A stretch of DNA of 64,000 nucleotides from an uncultured Roseobacter sp. (lineage in GTDB: Bacteria > Pseudomonadota > Alphaproteobacteria > Rhodobacterales > Rhodobacteraceae), in the NCBI RefSeq assembly GCF_947492555.1, contig NZ_CANLNE010000002.1, forward strand, positions 1 to 64,000. Direction: 5' to 3'. Position numbers and translations under genes: made by a program. How positions within the stretch are numbered: position 1 is the stretch's first letter; the number at the start of each line of letters is the position of its first letter. Of this stretch, positions 8,555 through 17,729 are shown in pieces. The notes beneath the pieces are model-generated. The model was not told the DNA's origin. It ran no database searches and saw only the letters and a list, made by a program, of their open reading frames with translations.

Positions 8555-11368
8555 ATGAACCAGCCCGTTATTGATCTGAGCCCGAAAGTCTCCGACGAGG
8601 TACGCAAGACCACCTGCTACATGTGCGCCTGCCGCTGCGGCATCAACGTGCATATGAAGGACGGAAAAGTCGCCTACATCGAGGGCAACAAGGACCATCC
8701 CGTGAACCAGGGCGTGCTCTGTGCCAAGGGCTCTGCCGGGATCATGCAGGTCAACGCACCGTCGCGTCTGCGCAAGCCGCTGAAACGGGTCGGCGAACGC
8801 GGCTCCGGCGAGTTCGAGGAAATCGAATGGGACGAGGCGCTGCAGATCGCCGCCGACTGGCTGGAACCGGTGCGCCAGACCAACCCGGAAAAGCTTGCCT
8901 TCTTCACCGGGCGTGATCAGTCGCAGAGCTTCACCAGCTTCTGGGCGCAAAATTTCGGCACGCCGAACTACGCGGCCCACGGCGGTTTCTGCTCGGTCAA
9001 CATGGCGGCGGCGGGCATCTACACCATGGGCGGCGCGTTCTGGGAATTTGGCCAGCCCGACTGGGACCACACCAAGCTCTTCATGCTCTTCGGTGTGGCG
9101 GAAGACCACGATTCCAACCCGATCAAGATGGGGATCGGCAAGATCAAGGCGCGCGGCGCGCGTGTCATTGGCGTGAACCCGATACGCACCGGCTATAACG
9201 CGGTGGCCGACGACTGGGTGGGCATCACGCCCGGCACCGATGGCCTCTTTATCCTCGCGATGATCCATTGCCTGATGAAGGCCGGCAAGATCGACCTGCA
9301 CTACCTTGCGCAATACACCAATGCGCCGGTGCTGGTGATCAACAACCCCGGTGGGGCCGACCACGGCCTGCTGATGCGCGACGAAAACGGCAAGGAGCTT
9401 GTGATCGACCGCGCCACCGGCAAGCTCACACCCTTCGACCAGCCCGGCGTGAAGCCAGACCTCGCCGCCACCTACGAGAAAGACGGCCAGACCCACCGCC
9501 CCGTCTTTCATCAGATGGCTGAGATGTATCTGGATGACCAATACGCGCCCGAGGCCGTGGCCGAGCGCTGCGGCATCCCCGCTAAGCGCATCCGCGCCAT
9601 CGCCGCCGAACTCGCCCGCATCGCTTTCGGCGAGGCCTTCACGCTCGACCACGCCTGGACCGATTTCCGGGGCGAAAAGCATGACAAGATGACCGGCCGT
9701 CCGGTCTCCTTCCACTCCATGCGTGGCATCTCCGCCCATGCCAATGGCTTCCAGACCTGTCGCGCGCTGCACGTGCTGCAAATCATCCTCGGCACCGTCG
9801 AGGTCCCTGGGGGTTTCCGCTTCAAACCGCCCTACCCCAAACCCGCCACGGCGCACCCCAAACCCCATGTGGGCCTGACCCCGGGCGCGCCGCTCAACGG
9901 CCCGCATCTGGGCTTCACCCATGGCCCGGAAGACCTCGCCCTGAAGGACAACGGCACGCCCGCCCGCATCGACAAGGCCTTCACCTGGGAAAACCCGATG
10001 TCGAGCCATGGGCTCATGCATATGGTGATCTCCAACGCCTACGCAGGCGATCCCTACAAGATCGACGTGCTCTTCATGTATATGGCGAACATGTCGTGGA
10101 ACTCGACCATGAACACCCGTGGCGTGATCGACATGCTCACCGACAAGGATGAGAATGGCGAGTATGTGATCCCAAAGATCATCTATTCGGATGCGTATAG
10201 CTCCGAAATGGTCGCCTACTCCGACCTCATCCTGCCGGACACCACCTATCTTGAACGCCACGACTGTATCTCGCTGCTCGACCGCCCAATCTGCGAGGCG
10301 GACGCCGCCGCCGACGCCATCCGCTGGCCGGTGATTGAGCCCGACCGCGACGTCAAGGGTTTCCAGTCCATGCTCTGCGAGCTCGGCGCCAAGATGAAGC
10401 TGCCCGGGTTCGTGAATGAAGACGGCAGCCAGAAGTATGCGGATTACGGCGACTACATCGTGAACCACGAACGCCGTCCGGGCATCGGCCCGCTCGCGGG
10501 CTTCCGTGGCGAAAACGGCGATCAGGCAGGCCGTGGTGCAGTGAACCCCAAGCAGCTTGACCAATACATCGAAAACGGCGGGTTCTTCGTCGAACACATC
10601 CCCGACGGGGCCAATTACTATAAACCCTGGAACATGGAATACCAGGAGTGGGCGGTGACGCTCGGCCTCTACGACAAGCCGACGCCCTATCTCTTCTCGC
10701 TCTACGTGGAGCCCATGCGGAAATTCCAGCTCGCCGCCGAAGGCCATGGCGACCGGCAACCGCCCGACCACCTGCGCGAGCGCATCACATCCACCATGTC
10801 GCCCTTGCCGATCTGGTACTCGACGGAAGAGGACAACCACGCCGCCGACTACCCTGTCACAGCCCTCACCCAGCGCCCGATGGCGATGTACCACTCCTGG
10901 GGGTCGCAAAATGCATGGCTGCGGCAGCTGCACGGGCATAACCCGCTCTATCTGCCGACCAAGCTGATGCGCGCGAACACCCTCAGCGATGGTGATTGGG
11001 CCAAGGTGACCTCGCCCCATGGCGAAATCACCGTGCCGGTGCTGGAAATGGCCGCCCTCAACGAAAACACCGTCTGGACATGGAACGCCATCGGCAAACG
11101 CAAAGGCGCCTGGGCGCTGGAAGAAGACGCACCCGAAGCCACCCGCGGCTTCCTCTTGAACCACCTGATCCACGAATTGCTGCCACCCAAGGGTGACGGG
11201 CTCCGCTGGGCCAACTCGGACCCGATCACAGGCCAGGCCGCCTGGTTCGATCTCAAGGTCCGCATCGAAAAGGCCGCTGCGCCGGACGAATCCCAACCCG
11301 GGTTCGCGCCAATCAAATCCCCCGTCGGCACTGGCCCGAAGGATCTGACGTGGAAGGTGGGCAACTGA
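8555..11368 (+). CDS. soeA: Sulfite dehydrogenase, molybdopterin subunit SoeA
   Basis: A 937-residue molybdopterin oxidoreductase of the complex iron-sulfur molybdoenzyme family. An N-terminal [4Fe-4S] site is formed by C21, C24, C28 and the Cys in VLCAKG near residue 57. No Tat signal precedes it, placing the catalytic subunit in the cytoplasm as in SoeABC, unlike periplasmic DmsA or PsrA. With SoeB and SoeC it should oxidise sulfite to sulfate and feed electrons to quinone. Substrate is inferred mainly from the xsc-pta context, which releases sulfite; related subunits act on thiosulfate, polysulfide or DMSO. Confidence 0.88.
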   Translation: MNQPVIDLSPKVSDEVRKTTCYMCACRCGINVHMKDGKVAYIEGNKDHPVNQGVLCAKGSAGIMQVNAPSRLRKPLKRVGERGSGEFEEIEWDEALQIAADWLEPVRQTNPEKLAFFTGRDQSQSFTSFWAQNFGTPNYAAHGGFCSVNMAAAGIYTMGGAFWEFGQPDWDHTKLFMLFGVAEDHDSNPIKMGIGKIKARGARVIGVNPIRTGYNAVADDWVGITPGTDGLFILAMIHCLMKAGKIDLHYLAQYTNAPVLVINNPGGADHGLLMRDENGKELVIDRATGKLTPFDQPGVKPDLAATYEKDGQTHRPVFHQMAEMYLDDQYAPEAVAERCGIPAKRIRAIAAELARIAFGEAFTLDHAWTDFRGEKHDKMTGRPVSFHSMRGISAHANGFQTCRALHVLQIILGTVEVPGGFRFKPPYPKPATAHPKPHVGLTPGAPLNGPHLGFTHGPEDLALKDNGTPARIDKAFTWENPMSSHGLMHMVISNAYAGDPYKIDVLFMYMANMSWNSTMNTRGVIDMLTDKDENGEYVIPKIIYSDAYSSEMVAYSDLILPDTTYLERHDCISLLDRPICEADAAADAIRWPVIEPDRDVKGFQSMLCELGAKMKLPGFVNEDGSQKYADYGDYIVNHERRPGIGPLAGFRGENGDQAGRGAVNPKQLDQYIENGGFFVEHIPDGANYYKPWNMEYQEWAVTLGLYDKPTPYLFSLYVEPMRKFQLAAEGHGDRQPPDHLRERITSTMSPLPIWYSTEEDNHAADYPVTALTQRPMAMYHSWGSQNAWLRQLHGHNPLYLPTKLMRANTLSDGDWAKVTSPHGEITVPVLEMAALNENTVWTWNAIGKRKGAWALEEDAPEATRGFLLNHLIHELLPPKGDGLRWANSDPITGQAAWFDLKVRIEKAAAPDESQPGFAPIKSPVGTGPKDLTWKVGN

Positions 11369-11397
11369 TGTTTCTTCTGGCCACAAATATCCCGGGG

Positions 11398-11416
11398 TCC
11401 GGGGCAGAGCCCCGGA
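11398..11416. repeat. GC-rich hairpin between soeA and soeB
   Basis: A perfect 8-bp stem, TCCGGGGC (11398-11405) and GCCCCGGA (11409-11416), encloses a 3-base AGA loop, preceded by CCCGGGG. It lies in the only sizeable gap (118 bases) of the xsc-soeC run and lacks a T-tract, so it is not a normal terminator. It resembles GC-rich palindromic units common between genes in Roseobacter-group genomes, and could stabilise the upstream soeA message. Confidence 0.6.
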
Positions 11417-11486
11417 AAACCCTCAACCCGACGCAATACCGATGCGATGCCGACCTCTCATCGACAGCCAGAAAAGAGGGCCTCTC

Positions 11487-12239
11487 ATGACCACTCTGCC
11501 AGCCAAAACCGAAAAGAAACTGGGGCTCGTGATTGACCTCGATACTTGCGTCGGTTGCCATGCCTGCGTGATCTCCTGCAAAGGGTGGAACACTGAAAAC
11601 TACGGCGCGCCCCTCTCCGACCAGAACGCTTATGGCGCCGACAATTCCGGCACCTTCCTCAACCGCGTTCACTCCTTCGAGGTCCAGCCCGAGGCTGCAG
11701 ATGCCGCCGCTCAGCTCATCCACTTCCCCAAGTCCTGCCTGCACTGCGAAGACGCACCTTGCGTGACCGTTTGCCCAACGGGGGCCAGCTACAAGCGCGT
11801 CGAAGACGGCATCGTCCTGGTCAACGAGTCCGATTGCATCGGCTGCGGCTTATGTGCCTGGGCTTGCCCCTATGGCGCGCGCGAGCTGGACCAGGCGGAA
11901 GGGGTGATGAAGAAATGCACCCTCTGCGTCGACCGCATCTACAACGAAAACCTGCCCGAGGAAGACCGCCAGCCCGCCTGCGTGCGCACCTGCCCCGCCG
12001 GGGCCCGCCACTTCGGCGATCTGGGAGATGAAAACAGCGAGGTCAGCAAGCTCGTGGCTGAGCGCGGCGGCATGGACCTGATGCCCGAACAAGGCACCAA
12101 GCCAGTGAACAAGTACCTGCCCCCGCGCCCCAAGGACGAGATGCCCGAATTCGACGTGCTCGCCCCCTTCCTCGAACCTGTCGCGGAGGAGCCCAAGGGC
12201 TTCCTTGGCTGGCTCGACAAGACCCTGGAGAAACTCTGA
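11487..12239 (+). CDS. soeB: Sulfite dehydrogenase, iron-sulfur subunit SoeB
   Basis: A 250-residue electron-transfer subunit with four ferredoxin-type cysteine clusters: C21/C24/C27/C31 (CVGCHACVISC), then CLHCEDAPCVTVC, CIGCGLCAWAC and a CTLC...CVRTC set. This is the DmsB/PsrB/NrfC pattern that carries four [4Fe-4S] clusters. I chose the ATG at 11487, following AGAAAAGAGGG, over an earlier in-frame codon at 11442 that has no ribosome site. Its stop overlaps the soeC start (TGATG), indicating coupled translation. It should pass electrons from SoeA to the membrane subunit. Confidence 0.9.
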   Translation: MTTLPAKTEKKLGLVIDLDTCVGCHACVISCKGWNTENYGAPLSDQNAYGADNSGTFLNRVHSFEVQPEAADAAAQLIHFPKSCLHCEDAPCVTVCPTGASYKRVEDGIVLVNESDCIGCGLCAWACPYGARELDQAEGVMKKCTLCVDRIYNENLPEEDRQPACVRTCPAGARHFGDLGDENSEVSKLVAERGGMDLMPEQGTKPVNKYLPPRPKDEMPEFDVLAPFLEPVAEEPKGFLGWLDKTLEKL

Positions 12240-13111
12240 TGCATCCCGCTCCTTCCGTTATTTTCTTCACCACCTTCAGCGGCCTGGGTTTTGGGTTGCT
12301 GTTCTTCCTCGGGCTCGGATTTCCGGCTGTCACCGGCTGGACCGCCTTTGCGTTCTTCGCCATCGCTTATGTCATGGCCGTCGGAGGCCTGATGGCCTCG
12401 ACCTTCCACCTGGGTCGCCCGGAGCGCGCCATCAAGGCCTTCACGCAATGGCGCTCCAGCTGGCTCAGCCGCGAGGCCTGGTGCGCAGTCGGCGCGCTGA
12501 TGCTGATGGGCCTCTACGGACTTGGTTTGGTGTTCTTCGATTCCCGCTGGACAGCGTTTGGCATCCTCGGCGCGGGGTTATCAATGGCCACGGTGTTCAC
12601 CACCTCAATGATCTACACGCAACTCAAGACCATCCCGCGTTGGAACATGAAACTCACGCCGCTGAAGTTCATGAGCCTGTCGCTGGCAGGTGGCGCGCTG
12701 CTAGCTGGACAGGTCGATGCGGCCCTTGTTCTGCTGGTGATCGCGGGCCTCGTGCAGCTCTACGCTTGGGTTGAGGGTGACAAGGCGTTCGCAGGTTCCG
12801 GCACGGACATGGCGAGCGCCACTGGGCTGGGTGGGATCGGCAAGGTCCGCGCTTTCGAACCCCCGCACACCGGGACGAACTATCTGCTGTGCGAATTTGT
12901 ACATGTGATCGGGCGTAAGCACAGTCAGAAGCTGCGGGTGATTGCGCTTGGCCTGATGACAATTGTACCGATTATTCTTCTCGCCTTGCCGTTCTCACAT
13001 ATTGTCGGTGTTCTGGCCATCGCCAGCCATATCGCGGGTGTACTCACGGCGCGCTGGCTCTTCTTTGCGGAAGCTGAACATGTGGTCGGCCTTTACTACG
13101 GCAAACGCTAG
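12239..13111 (+). CDS. soeC: Sulfite dehydrogenase, membrane anchor subunit SoeC
   Basis: A 290-residue polytopic membrane protein of the DmsC family, with about eight hydrophobic segments. It anchors SoeAB to the inner face of the cytoplasmic membrane and should pass electrons to the quinone pool. Family-typical features are STFHLGRPERAIKAF near residue 55 and HxxGRKH near 220. Start ATG overlaps the soeB stop by one base. A perfect hairpin follows 19 bases after the stop and closes the operon. Confidence 0.9.
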   Translation: MHPAPSVIFFTTFSGLGFGLLFFLGLGFPAVTGWTAFAFFAIAYVMAVGGLMASTFHLGRPERAIKAFTQWRSSWLSREAWCAVGALMLMGLYGLGLVFFDSRWTAFGILGAGLSMATVFTTSMIYTQLKTIPRWNMKLTPLKFMSLSLAGGALLAGQVDAALVLLVIAGLVQLYAWVEGDKAFAGSGTDMASATGLGGIGKVRAFEPPHTGTNYLLCEFVHVIGRKHSQKLRVIALGLMTIVPIILLALPFSHIVGVLAIASHIAGVLTARWLFFAEAEHVVGLYYGKR

Positions 13112-13130
13112 ACCCCACATGCGCAAAACA

Positions 13131-13160
13131 AAAAGGGCGTGGAAAGATCCACGCCCTTTT
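13131..13160. terminator. Bidirectional terminator between soeC and dapA
   Basis: A perfect 13-bp stem (13131-13143 with 13148-13160) with AAGA loop. The stem ends in four A on one side and four T on the other, so it can stop transcription from soeC rightwards and from dapA leftwards. Confidence 0.92.
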
Positions 13161-13181
13161 GCGTTTCGCTGATCCCAGCGC

Positions 13182-14063
13182 CTAGTTCAGAAGTCCCGCA
13201 TGCCGCAGACCGTCGTCCACCAGCGCCCGGGTGGTGTCGGACAGCCCGACCAGCGGCAGACGCACTTCGTCTGAGCAGAGCCGCAGTTGCGACATGGCGT
13301 ACTTCACACCCACAAGCCCCGGCTCGGTGAAGATCGCCTTGTGCAGCGGCATCAGCCGGTCCTGAATGCTCAGCGCCGTGGCGTAGTCGCCGGCGAGGCA
13401 AGCGCCCTGCATCTCACTCAGCATCTTCGGCGCCACATTGGCCGTCACAGAGATACAGCCAACCCCGCCTTGGGCATTGAACCCATGCGCGGTGGCGTCT
13501 TCGCCGGACAGCTGAATGAAATCCGGTCCGCAGGTCAGGCGTTGATCGCTGACCCGCGCCAGATCACCCGTTGCATCCTTTACACCGACAATGCGGGGCA
13601 GCTTGGCCAGCTCGCCCATGATCTCCGGTGACATGTCCACGACAGACCGACCGGGTATATTGTAGATGATGATCGGCAGATCTGCGCAGTCATGCAACGC
13701 GGTGAAATGTGCTAGAAGGCCCGATTGGGTAGGTTTGTTGTAGTAGGGTGTGACGACAAGTGCCGCATCCGCACCCACTTCTTCGGCGTGACGGACAAGG
13801 CGCATCGCCTCGATCGTATTGTTGGATCCAGCGCCCGCGATCACCGGCACACGACCTGCGGCGGCTTTGACAACTTCCTCGACCACAACCTCGTGTTCAC
13901 GGTGTGTCAGGGTTGGGCTTTCACCCGTCGTCCCAACCGGCACGAGACCGTTACTGCCTTCACCGATATGCCACTCCACCAGTTTTTTGAGTGTCTCAAG
14001 ATCCAGCTCGCCGTTCCTGAACGGCGTGACGAGGGCAGGCATAGAGCCTTTAAACATGTGCAC
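13182..14063 (-). CDS. dapA: 4-hydroxy-tetrahydrodipicolinate synthase
   Basis: A 293-residue class I aldolase-fold enzyme that condenses pyruvate with aspartate semialdehyde in lysine and diaminopimelate synthesis. The Schiff-base lysine is K162 in VGVKDATGD and the catalytic tyrosine is Y134 in [17 protein letters not shown] near residue 44 completes the active site. Length equals the family norm. The ATG at 14063 follows AAAGGAGCG. It shares a terminator with soeC and is divergent from the lytic transglycosylase gene, with which it is linked only by cell-wall metabolism. Confidence 0.97.
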   Translation of the reverse strand: MHMFKGSMPALVTPFRNGELDLETLKKLVEWHIGEGSNGLVPVGTTGESPTLTHREHEVVVEEVVKAAAGRVPVIAGAGSNNTIEAMRLVRHAEEVGADAALVVTPYYNKPTQSGLLAHFTALHDCADLPIIIYNIPGRSVVDMSPEIMGELAKLPRIVGVKDATGDLARVSDQRLTCGPDFIQLSGEDATAHGFNAQGGVGCISVTANVAPKMLSEMQGACLAGDYATALSIQDRLMPLHKAIFTEPGLVGVKYAMSQLRLCSDEVRLPLVGLSDTTRALVDDGLRHAGLLN

Positions 14064-14190
14064 GCTCCTTTTTTATTTTGGCCGGCAAATGGCCTGAGAT
14101 TAACCACATTTCAGCATGATCGTGATTTGATACACGAACAGGACGCTGTATGTATCAGAGGCTCTAGCCTTCAAACGCCGGGAATTGCAA

Positions 14191-16158
14191 GTGATCAGAC
14201 GCTGGCTGACAACACTGACTTTGATTTTACTCACTGCGACCCCTGCACTGGCGGAGCGGCCACGACCGCTTGCCTGGGCAATGGATGCAATGCGCGACGG
14301 GGATTGGAGCACGGCGGCCAAGATTGCCGCACGGGACGGTGATGTCGCCGCAGATGTGATCGAATGGTCGAGACTGCGGGCCGGAAAAGGCACCTACGCG
14401 GAAGTGGCTTCCTTTCTTGAGCGGCGGCCGGACTGGCCGGGCGAGCCCTATCTGCGCAAGCAATCGGAACGGGTTGTAATTGCACAAAAAGACACTCAGG
14501 TTCTCTCGTTTTTCGATGAGCGGGCGGCGCAGACACCCGAGGGGGTGTTGCGCCATGCCGCAGCGCTGGCGCGCGCCGATGCTCCGTCAGAAGCAGAGGC
14601 GATCATCGTGTCTGCGTGGCGCGAGATGCCCATGGGCAGCACTGCGCAGTCCTTGTTTCTGGCCTCGCACGGTGCTTTGCTGAAATCACATCACAGTGCC
14701 CGCCTGGACGCGATGCTCTGGGCTGGGGCATTCGAGAATGCGCGGCGCATGTACACGTTGGTATCAAAGGCCGATATCGCGGTGGCGAAGGCAAGAATCG
14801 CCCTGCGTGGTCGTGCAAATGGCGTGGATACGTTGATTGCACAAATCCCCAAAAGCCATGCGGAAAATCCGGGCCTGCAGTATGAACGTTTTGTCTGGCG
14901 CGCGCGCAAAGGACGGTGGGATGATGCAAAAGACCTGCTGCGCGCGACATCGACAAGTGCGGCGGCCCTGGGCCAACCGGAAGCCTGGGCCAACCGGCGA
15001 CGGTCCATGGCACGGGACGAGATGCGGGACGGCAACGCGGAGCGCGCGTACGAGATTGCTGCGCGGCATTTTCTGACATCGGGCTCCAACTATGCGGACC
15101 TGGAGTGGCTTGCCGGGTACATTGCCCTGCGGAAACTGAATGAACCCGAGACGGCCCTGCAGCACTTCAAGAATCACGACGGGGCTGTGAGGTCGCCAAT
15201 TTCCAAGGGCCGTGCGGGTTATTGGCGGGGCCGAGCGCTTGAGGCAATGGGCGATGTGGCGGCGGCCGATCAGGCGTACACCTATGCTGCACAATATCAG
15301 ACATCCTTCTACGGACTGCTGGCAGCGGACCGCGCAGGCTTACCCTTTGATACGGCATTGGCGGCGGAAACAATCGATGGCGAATGGCGCAATTCAGAGG
15401 TGGCCGCATCGCCAGTTTTCATCGCCGGCATGTTGCTGCAGGCCTCCGGTGAGATCAATCTCGCGGAACGGTTCTGGACACATCTGGCGGAAAGCCTGAA
15501 CCGCGAGCAGGCCGGGCTCCTCGCGGAGGCGGCTTTGGAGGTTGAACAACCGCATCTGGCGGTGATGATCGGAAAGCGGGCGGCGCGGCGCGCGATCGTG
15601 GTGCCCAGGGGATACTATCCGCTGCACCCGGTGGCCAAGCAAGACCTTCCGATGGCACCGGAAATGGTGCTGGCAATCGCCCGGCGAGAAAGTGAGTTTG
15701 ATCCCGGTGTCCAGAGCGGCGTCGGTGCCCGCGGCCTGATGCAGATCATGCCCGCAACGGGGCGCGAAGTGGCCGCCTCGATTGGGCGCAGGGGCGAACA
15801 CAGTACGGAGAGGTTGACTTCCGATCCGGTCTATAACGCGGAGCTTGGTGCTGTTTACCTGTCGAGACTGGCCGCCCGGTTCCGTGGAAACATCATCATG
15901 ATGTCCGCCGGATACAACGCCGGACCGAGCCGCCCGGACCGCTGGATGCTCACCTATGGCGATCCGCGCAAAGGCGACATCGACATGGTGGACTGGATCG
16001 AACACATCCCGTTTCGCGAAACACGCAACTACGTGATGCGCGTGGCTGAAAGCCTGCCGATTTACCGCGCCCGTCTGGGAAAAAATCCGATGCCTGCGCC
16101 CTTTCTTGAAGAACTGACCGGCTCATCTTTGCTGGCGTTCGCGCCAAAGGGTGAATAG
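14191..16158 (+). CDS. Soluble lytic murein transglycosylase
   Basis: A 655-residue secreted enzyme of the Slt70 type, cleaving peptidoglycan glycan strands to 1,6-anhydromuramyl products. A signal peptide is clear (RR then a hydrophobic core ending TPALA). A long alpha-superhelical middle precedes a C-terminal SLT domain with the catalytic glutamate in RRESEFDPG, then GARGLMQIMP and YNAGPSRPDRW. I chose GTG at 14191, seven bases after GGGA, over the TTG at 14185, which is too close to it. The 3' end overlaps the convergent transporter gene by 36 bases. Confidence 0.93.
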   Translation: MIRRWLTTLTLILLTATPALAERPRPLAWAMDAMRDGDWSTAAKIAARDGDVAADVIEWSRLRAGKGTYAEVASFLERRPDWPGEPYLRKQSERVVIAQKDTQVLSFFDERAAQTPEGVLRHAAALARADAPSEAEAIIVSAWREMPMGSTAQSLFLASHGALLKSHHSARLDAMLWAGAFENARRMYTLVSKADIAVAKARIALRGRANGVDTLIAQIPKSHAENPGLQYERFVWRARKGRWDDAKDLLRATSTSAAALGQPEAWANRRRSMARDEMRDGNAERAYEIAARHFLTSGSNYADLEWLAGYIALRKLNEPETALQHFKNHDGAVRSPISKGRAGYWRGRALEAMGDVAAADQAYTYAAQYQTSFYGLLAADRAGLPFDTALAAETIDGEWRNSEVAASPVFIAGMLLQASGEINLAERFWTHLAESLNREQAGLLAEAALEVEQPHLAVMIGKRAARRAIVVPRGYYPLHPVAKQDLPMAPEMVLAIARRESEFDPGVQSGVGARGLMQIMPATGREVAASIGRRGEHSTERLTSDPVYNAELGAVYLSRLAARFRGNIIMMSAGYNAGPSRPDRWMLTYGDPRKGDIDMVDWIEHIPFRETRNYVMRVAESLPIYRARLGKNPMPAPFLEELTGSSLLAFAPKGE

Positions 16159-16992
16159 TCCCGCCGCCACAATAACCGCCACGCCAAGCGCCACGTTCGG
16201 GCGTATTGTCTCACCAAAAACCGTAACGCCCAACAGCGATGCAAACACAAGCTGGAAGTAGGCGAAAGGCTGTACGGCGCTGGCTTCGGCAACCTCGTAG
16301 CAGCGAATCAACAACCAATGGCCAGACGCCCCGGTCACGCAGAGAAGTGCCATCCAAAGCCAATCGGTTTGGGTCATCGGCTCCCAATACCAGATGCCGA
16401 TGACGGTCATCGTTACCGCCCCCGCCACGCCGGTCCAGAAAAAGCTGGTCGCCGTGCTGTCTTGTCGCGCCGCGTATCGGGTCAGCAAACCGTAAAGCGC
16501 GAACATCAGCGCCGCGACCAATGGGATAATCGCATAAGGGTCAAACACAGAAACACCAGGCTGCAGGATGATCATCACCCCGACAAACCCCACGGCAATG
16601 GCCGCCCACCTGCGCCAGCCCACAGCCTCCCCCAGAACCGGGCCGGACAATGCGGCGACCAGCAATGGATAGCAGGCGAAGACCGCATGGCTCTCGACCA
16701 GTCCCAGAAGTGTAAAGCCCGTGACCATGACGCAAACTTCCAAGGCCAACAGGACACCCCGAAAAGCCTGCAATAGAGGTTGCCTGGTCCGCGCCGCCGC
16801 GCGCACGCCCCCTGCCTTGCGGCGCGCGATGGCCATCACGAAGGCGGCAAAGAACCAGTACCGAACCATTACAACCAGATAGACGTTGTAGGCATCGGCG
16901 AGGTGGCGGGAAATCCCGTCCTGCAAGGCAAAGACAATGGTCGTCAGCAGCATCAGCAAGACACCCAGGCGCACATTGTTGGATTGTGTCAT
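16123..16992 (-). CDS. DMT superfamily (EamA) transporter
   Basis: A 289-residue membrane protein with about ten hydrophobic helices in two EamA repeats, the drug/metabolite transporter layout. The first repeat contains RKAGGVRAAARTRQPLLQAF as the cytoplasmic loop; the second starts near residue 150 (ALYGLLTRY). Substrate is not predictable. Its start overlaps the mnmD stop by four bases (ATGA), so the two are cotranscribed leftwards. The last 36 bases overlap the end of the convergent transglycosylase gene. Confidence 0.88.
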   Translation of the reverse strand: MTQSNNVRLGVLLMLLTTIVFALQDGISRHLADAYNVYLVVMVRYWFFAAFVMAIARRKAGGVRAAARTRQPLLQAFRGVLLALEVCVMVTGFTLLGLVESHAVFACYPLLVAALSGPVLGEAVGWRRWAAIAVGFVGVMIILQPGVSVFDPYAIIPLVAALMFALYGLLTRYAARQDSTATSFFWTGVAGAVTMTVIGIWYWEPMTQTDWLWMALLCVTGASGHWLLIRCYEVAEASAVQPFAYFQLVFASLLGVTVFGETIRPNVALGVAVIVAAGLFTLWRERQQR

Positions 16993-17705
16993 GGCCGAAG
17001 AATCCCGACCGTCATATGCCGTTTGCGCCCAAAGCCGGTAGTCCGCTGCACGTCAAATCCTGCCGCATCAAGCGCGCGGCGCACAGCCCCCGCAGCGGTG
17101 TAGGTCGCAAAGGTTCCACCCGGAGCGGTATGTCGAGCCACCTCTTGCATCAGCTCATCGGACCAAAGCTCCGGGTTTTTTGCCGGTGAAAATCCGTCCA
17201 GAAACCATGCATCCGCCGCGCCCTGCCAGGGCGCAAGTGTTTCACGGGCATCACCCAGAACTATGTTCAGGGAAATCCCCGGCGCTATCCTGAACGAACC
17301 GCCGTCGACGTGCCACTGGTCGCTCAGAATCTCACGTAACGCGCCCAGGGCATTGAAAGGGCGTAACGCAAGCGCCATCTCCTCGGCGGTCATCGGGAAG
17401 GCCTCGAAGCTGGTGAACGTGAGTTGGCCGGGAACACCTGCCTTCTGCCAAGCTTGGGCCACTGTCAGAAAACTCAAGCCGGTTCCGAAACCCAGTTCCG
17501 CAATATGAAAGCCGTCGCGGAATCTTTCCGGAAGACCATTGCCTTTCAGGAAAACATGACGCGTTTCCTCCAACCCGTTTTCCAGGCTGAAGTAAGGATC
17601 GTCAAAACGCTCTGAGACTGGAACACCTGATGCGTTCCATGTGACATCTGCCGTCTGGTTCTGCACGGAGGGGCCTTGTAGGATGGCTGAACTCTGGCGC
17701 GACAT
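16989..17705 (-). CDS. mnmD: tRNA (mnm5s2U34)-methyltransferase, MnmD type
   Basis: A 238-residue SAM-dependent methyltransferase equal to the N-terminal half of E. coli MnmC. It should methylate the nm5 group at the wobble uridine of certain tRNAs. Landmarks are WNASGVPVSERFDDPYFS at the N-terminus, the SAM motif ELGFGTGLSFL, and the DUF752 signature WFLDGFSPAKNPELW. I chose the ATG at 17705 because the family begins just before that motif; the frame stays open further upstream, overlapping the divergent gene. The FAD half of MnmC is encoded separately and divergently 24 bases away. Confidence 0.9.
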   Translation of the reverse strand: MSRQSSAILQGPSVQNQTADVTWNASGVPVSERFDDPYFSLENGLEETRHVFLKGNGLPERFRDGFHIAELGFGTGLSFLTVAQAWQKAGVPGQLTFTSFEAFPMTAEEMALALRPFNALGALREILSDQWHVDGGSFRIAPGISLNIVLGDARETLAPWQGAADAWFLDGFSPAKNPELWSDELMQEVARHTAPGGTFATYTAAGAVRRALDAAGFDVQRTTGFGRKRHMTVGILRP

Positions 17706-17729
17706 TGAGGGAGTGGAAGACCTTTGGCA

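Noticed and set aside
8186-11386. A 1066-codon open frame antisense to soeA
   Set aside because: Long antisense frames are common in G+C-rich DNA; its protein is His/Val/Gly-rich with no domain, while soeA on the other strand has clear cofactor motifs.
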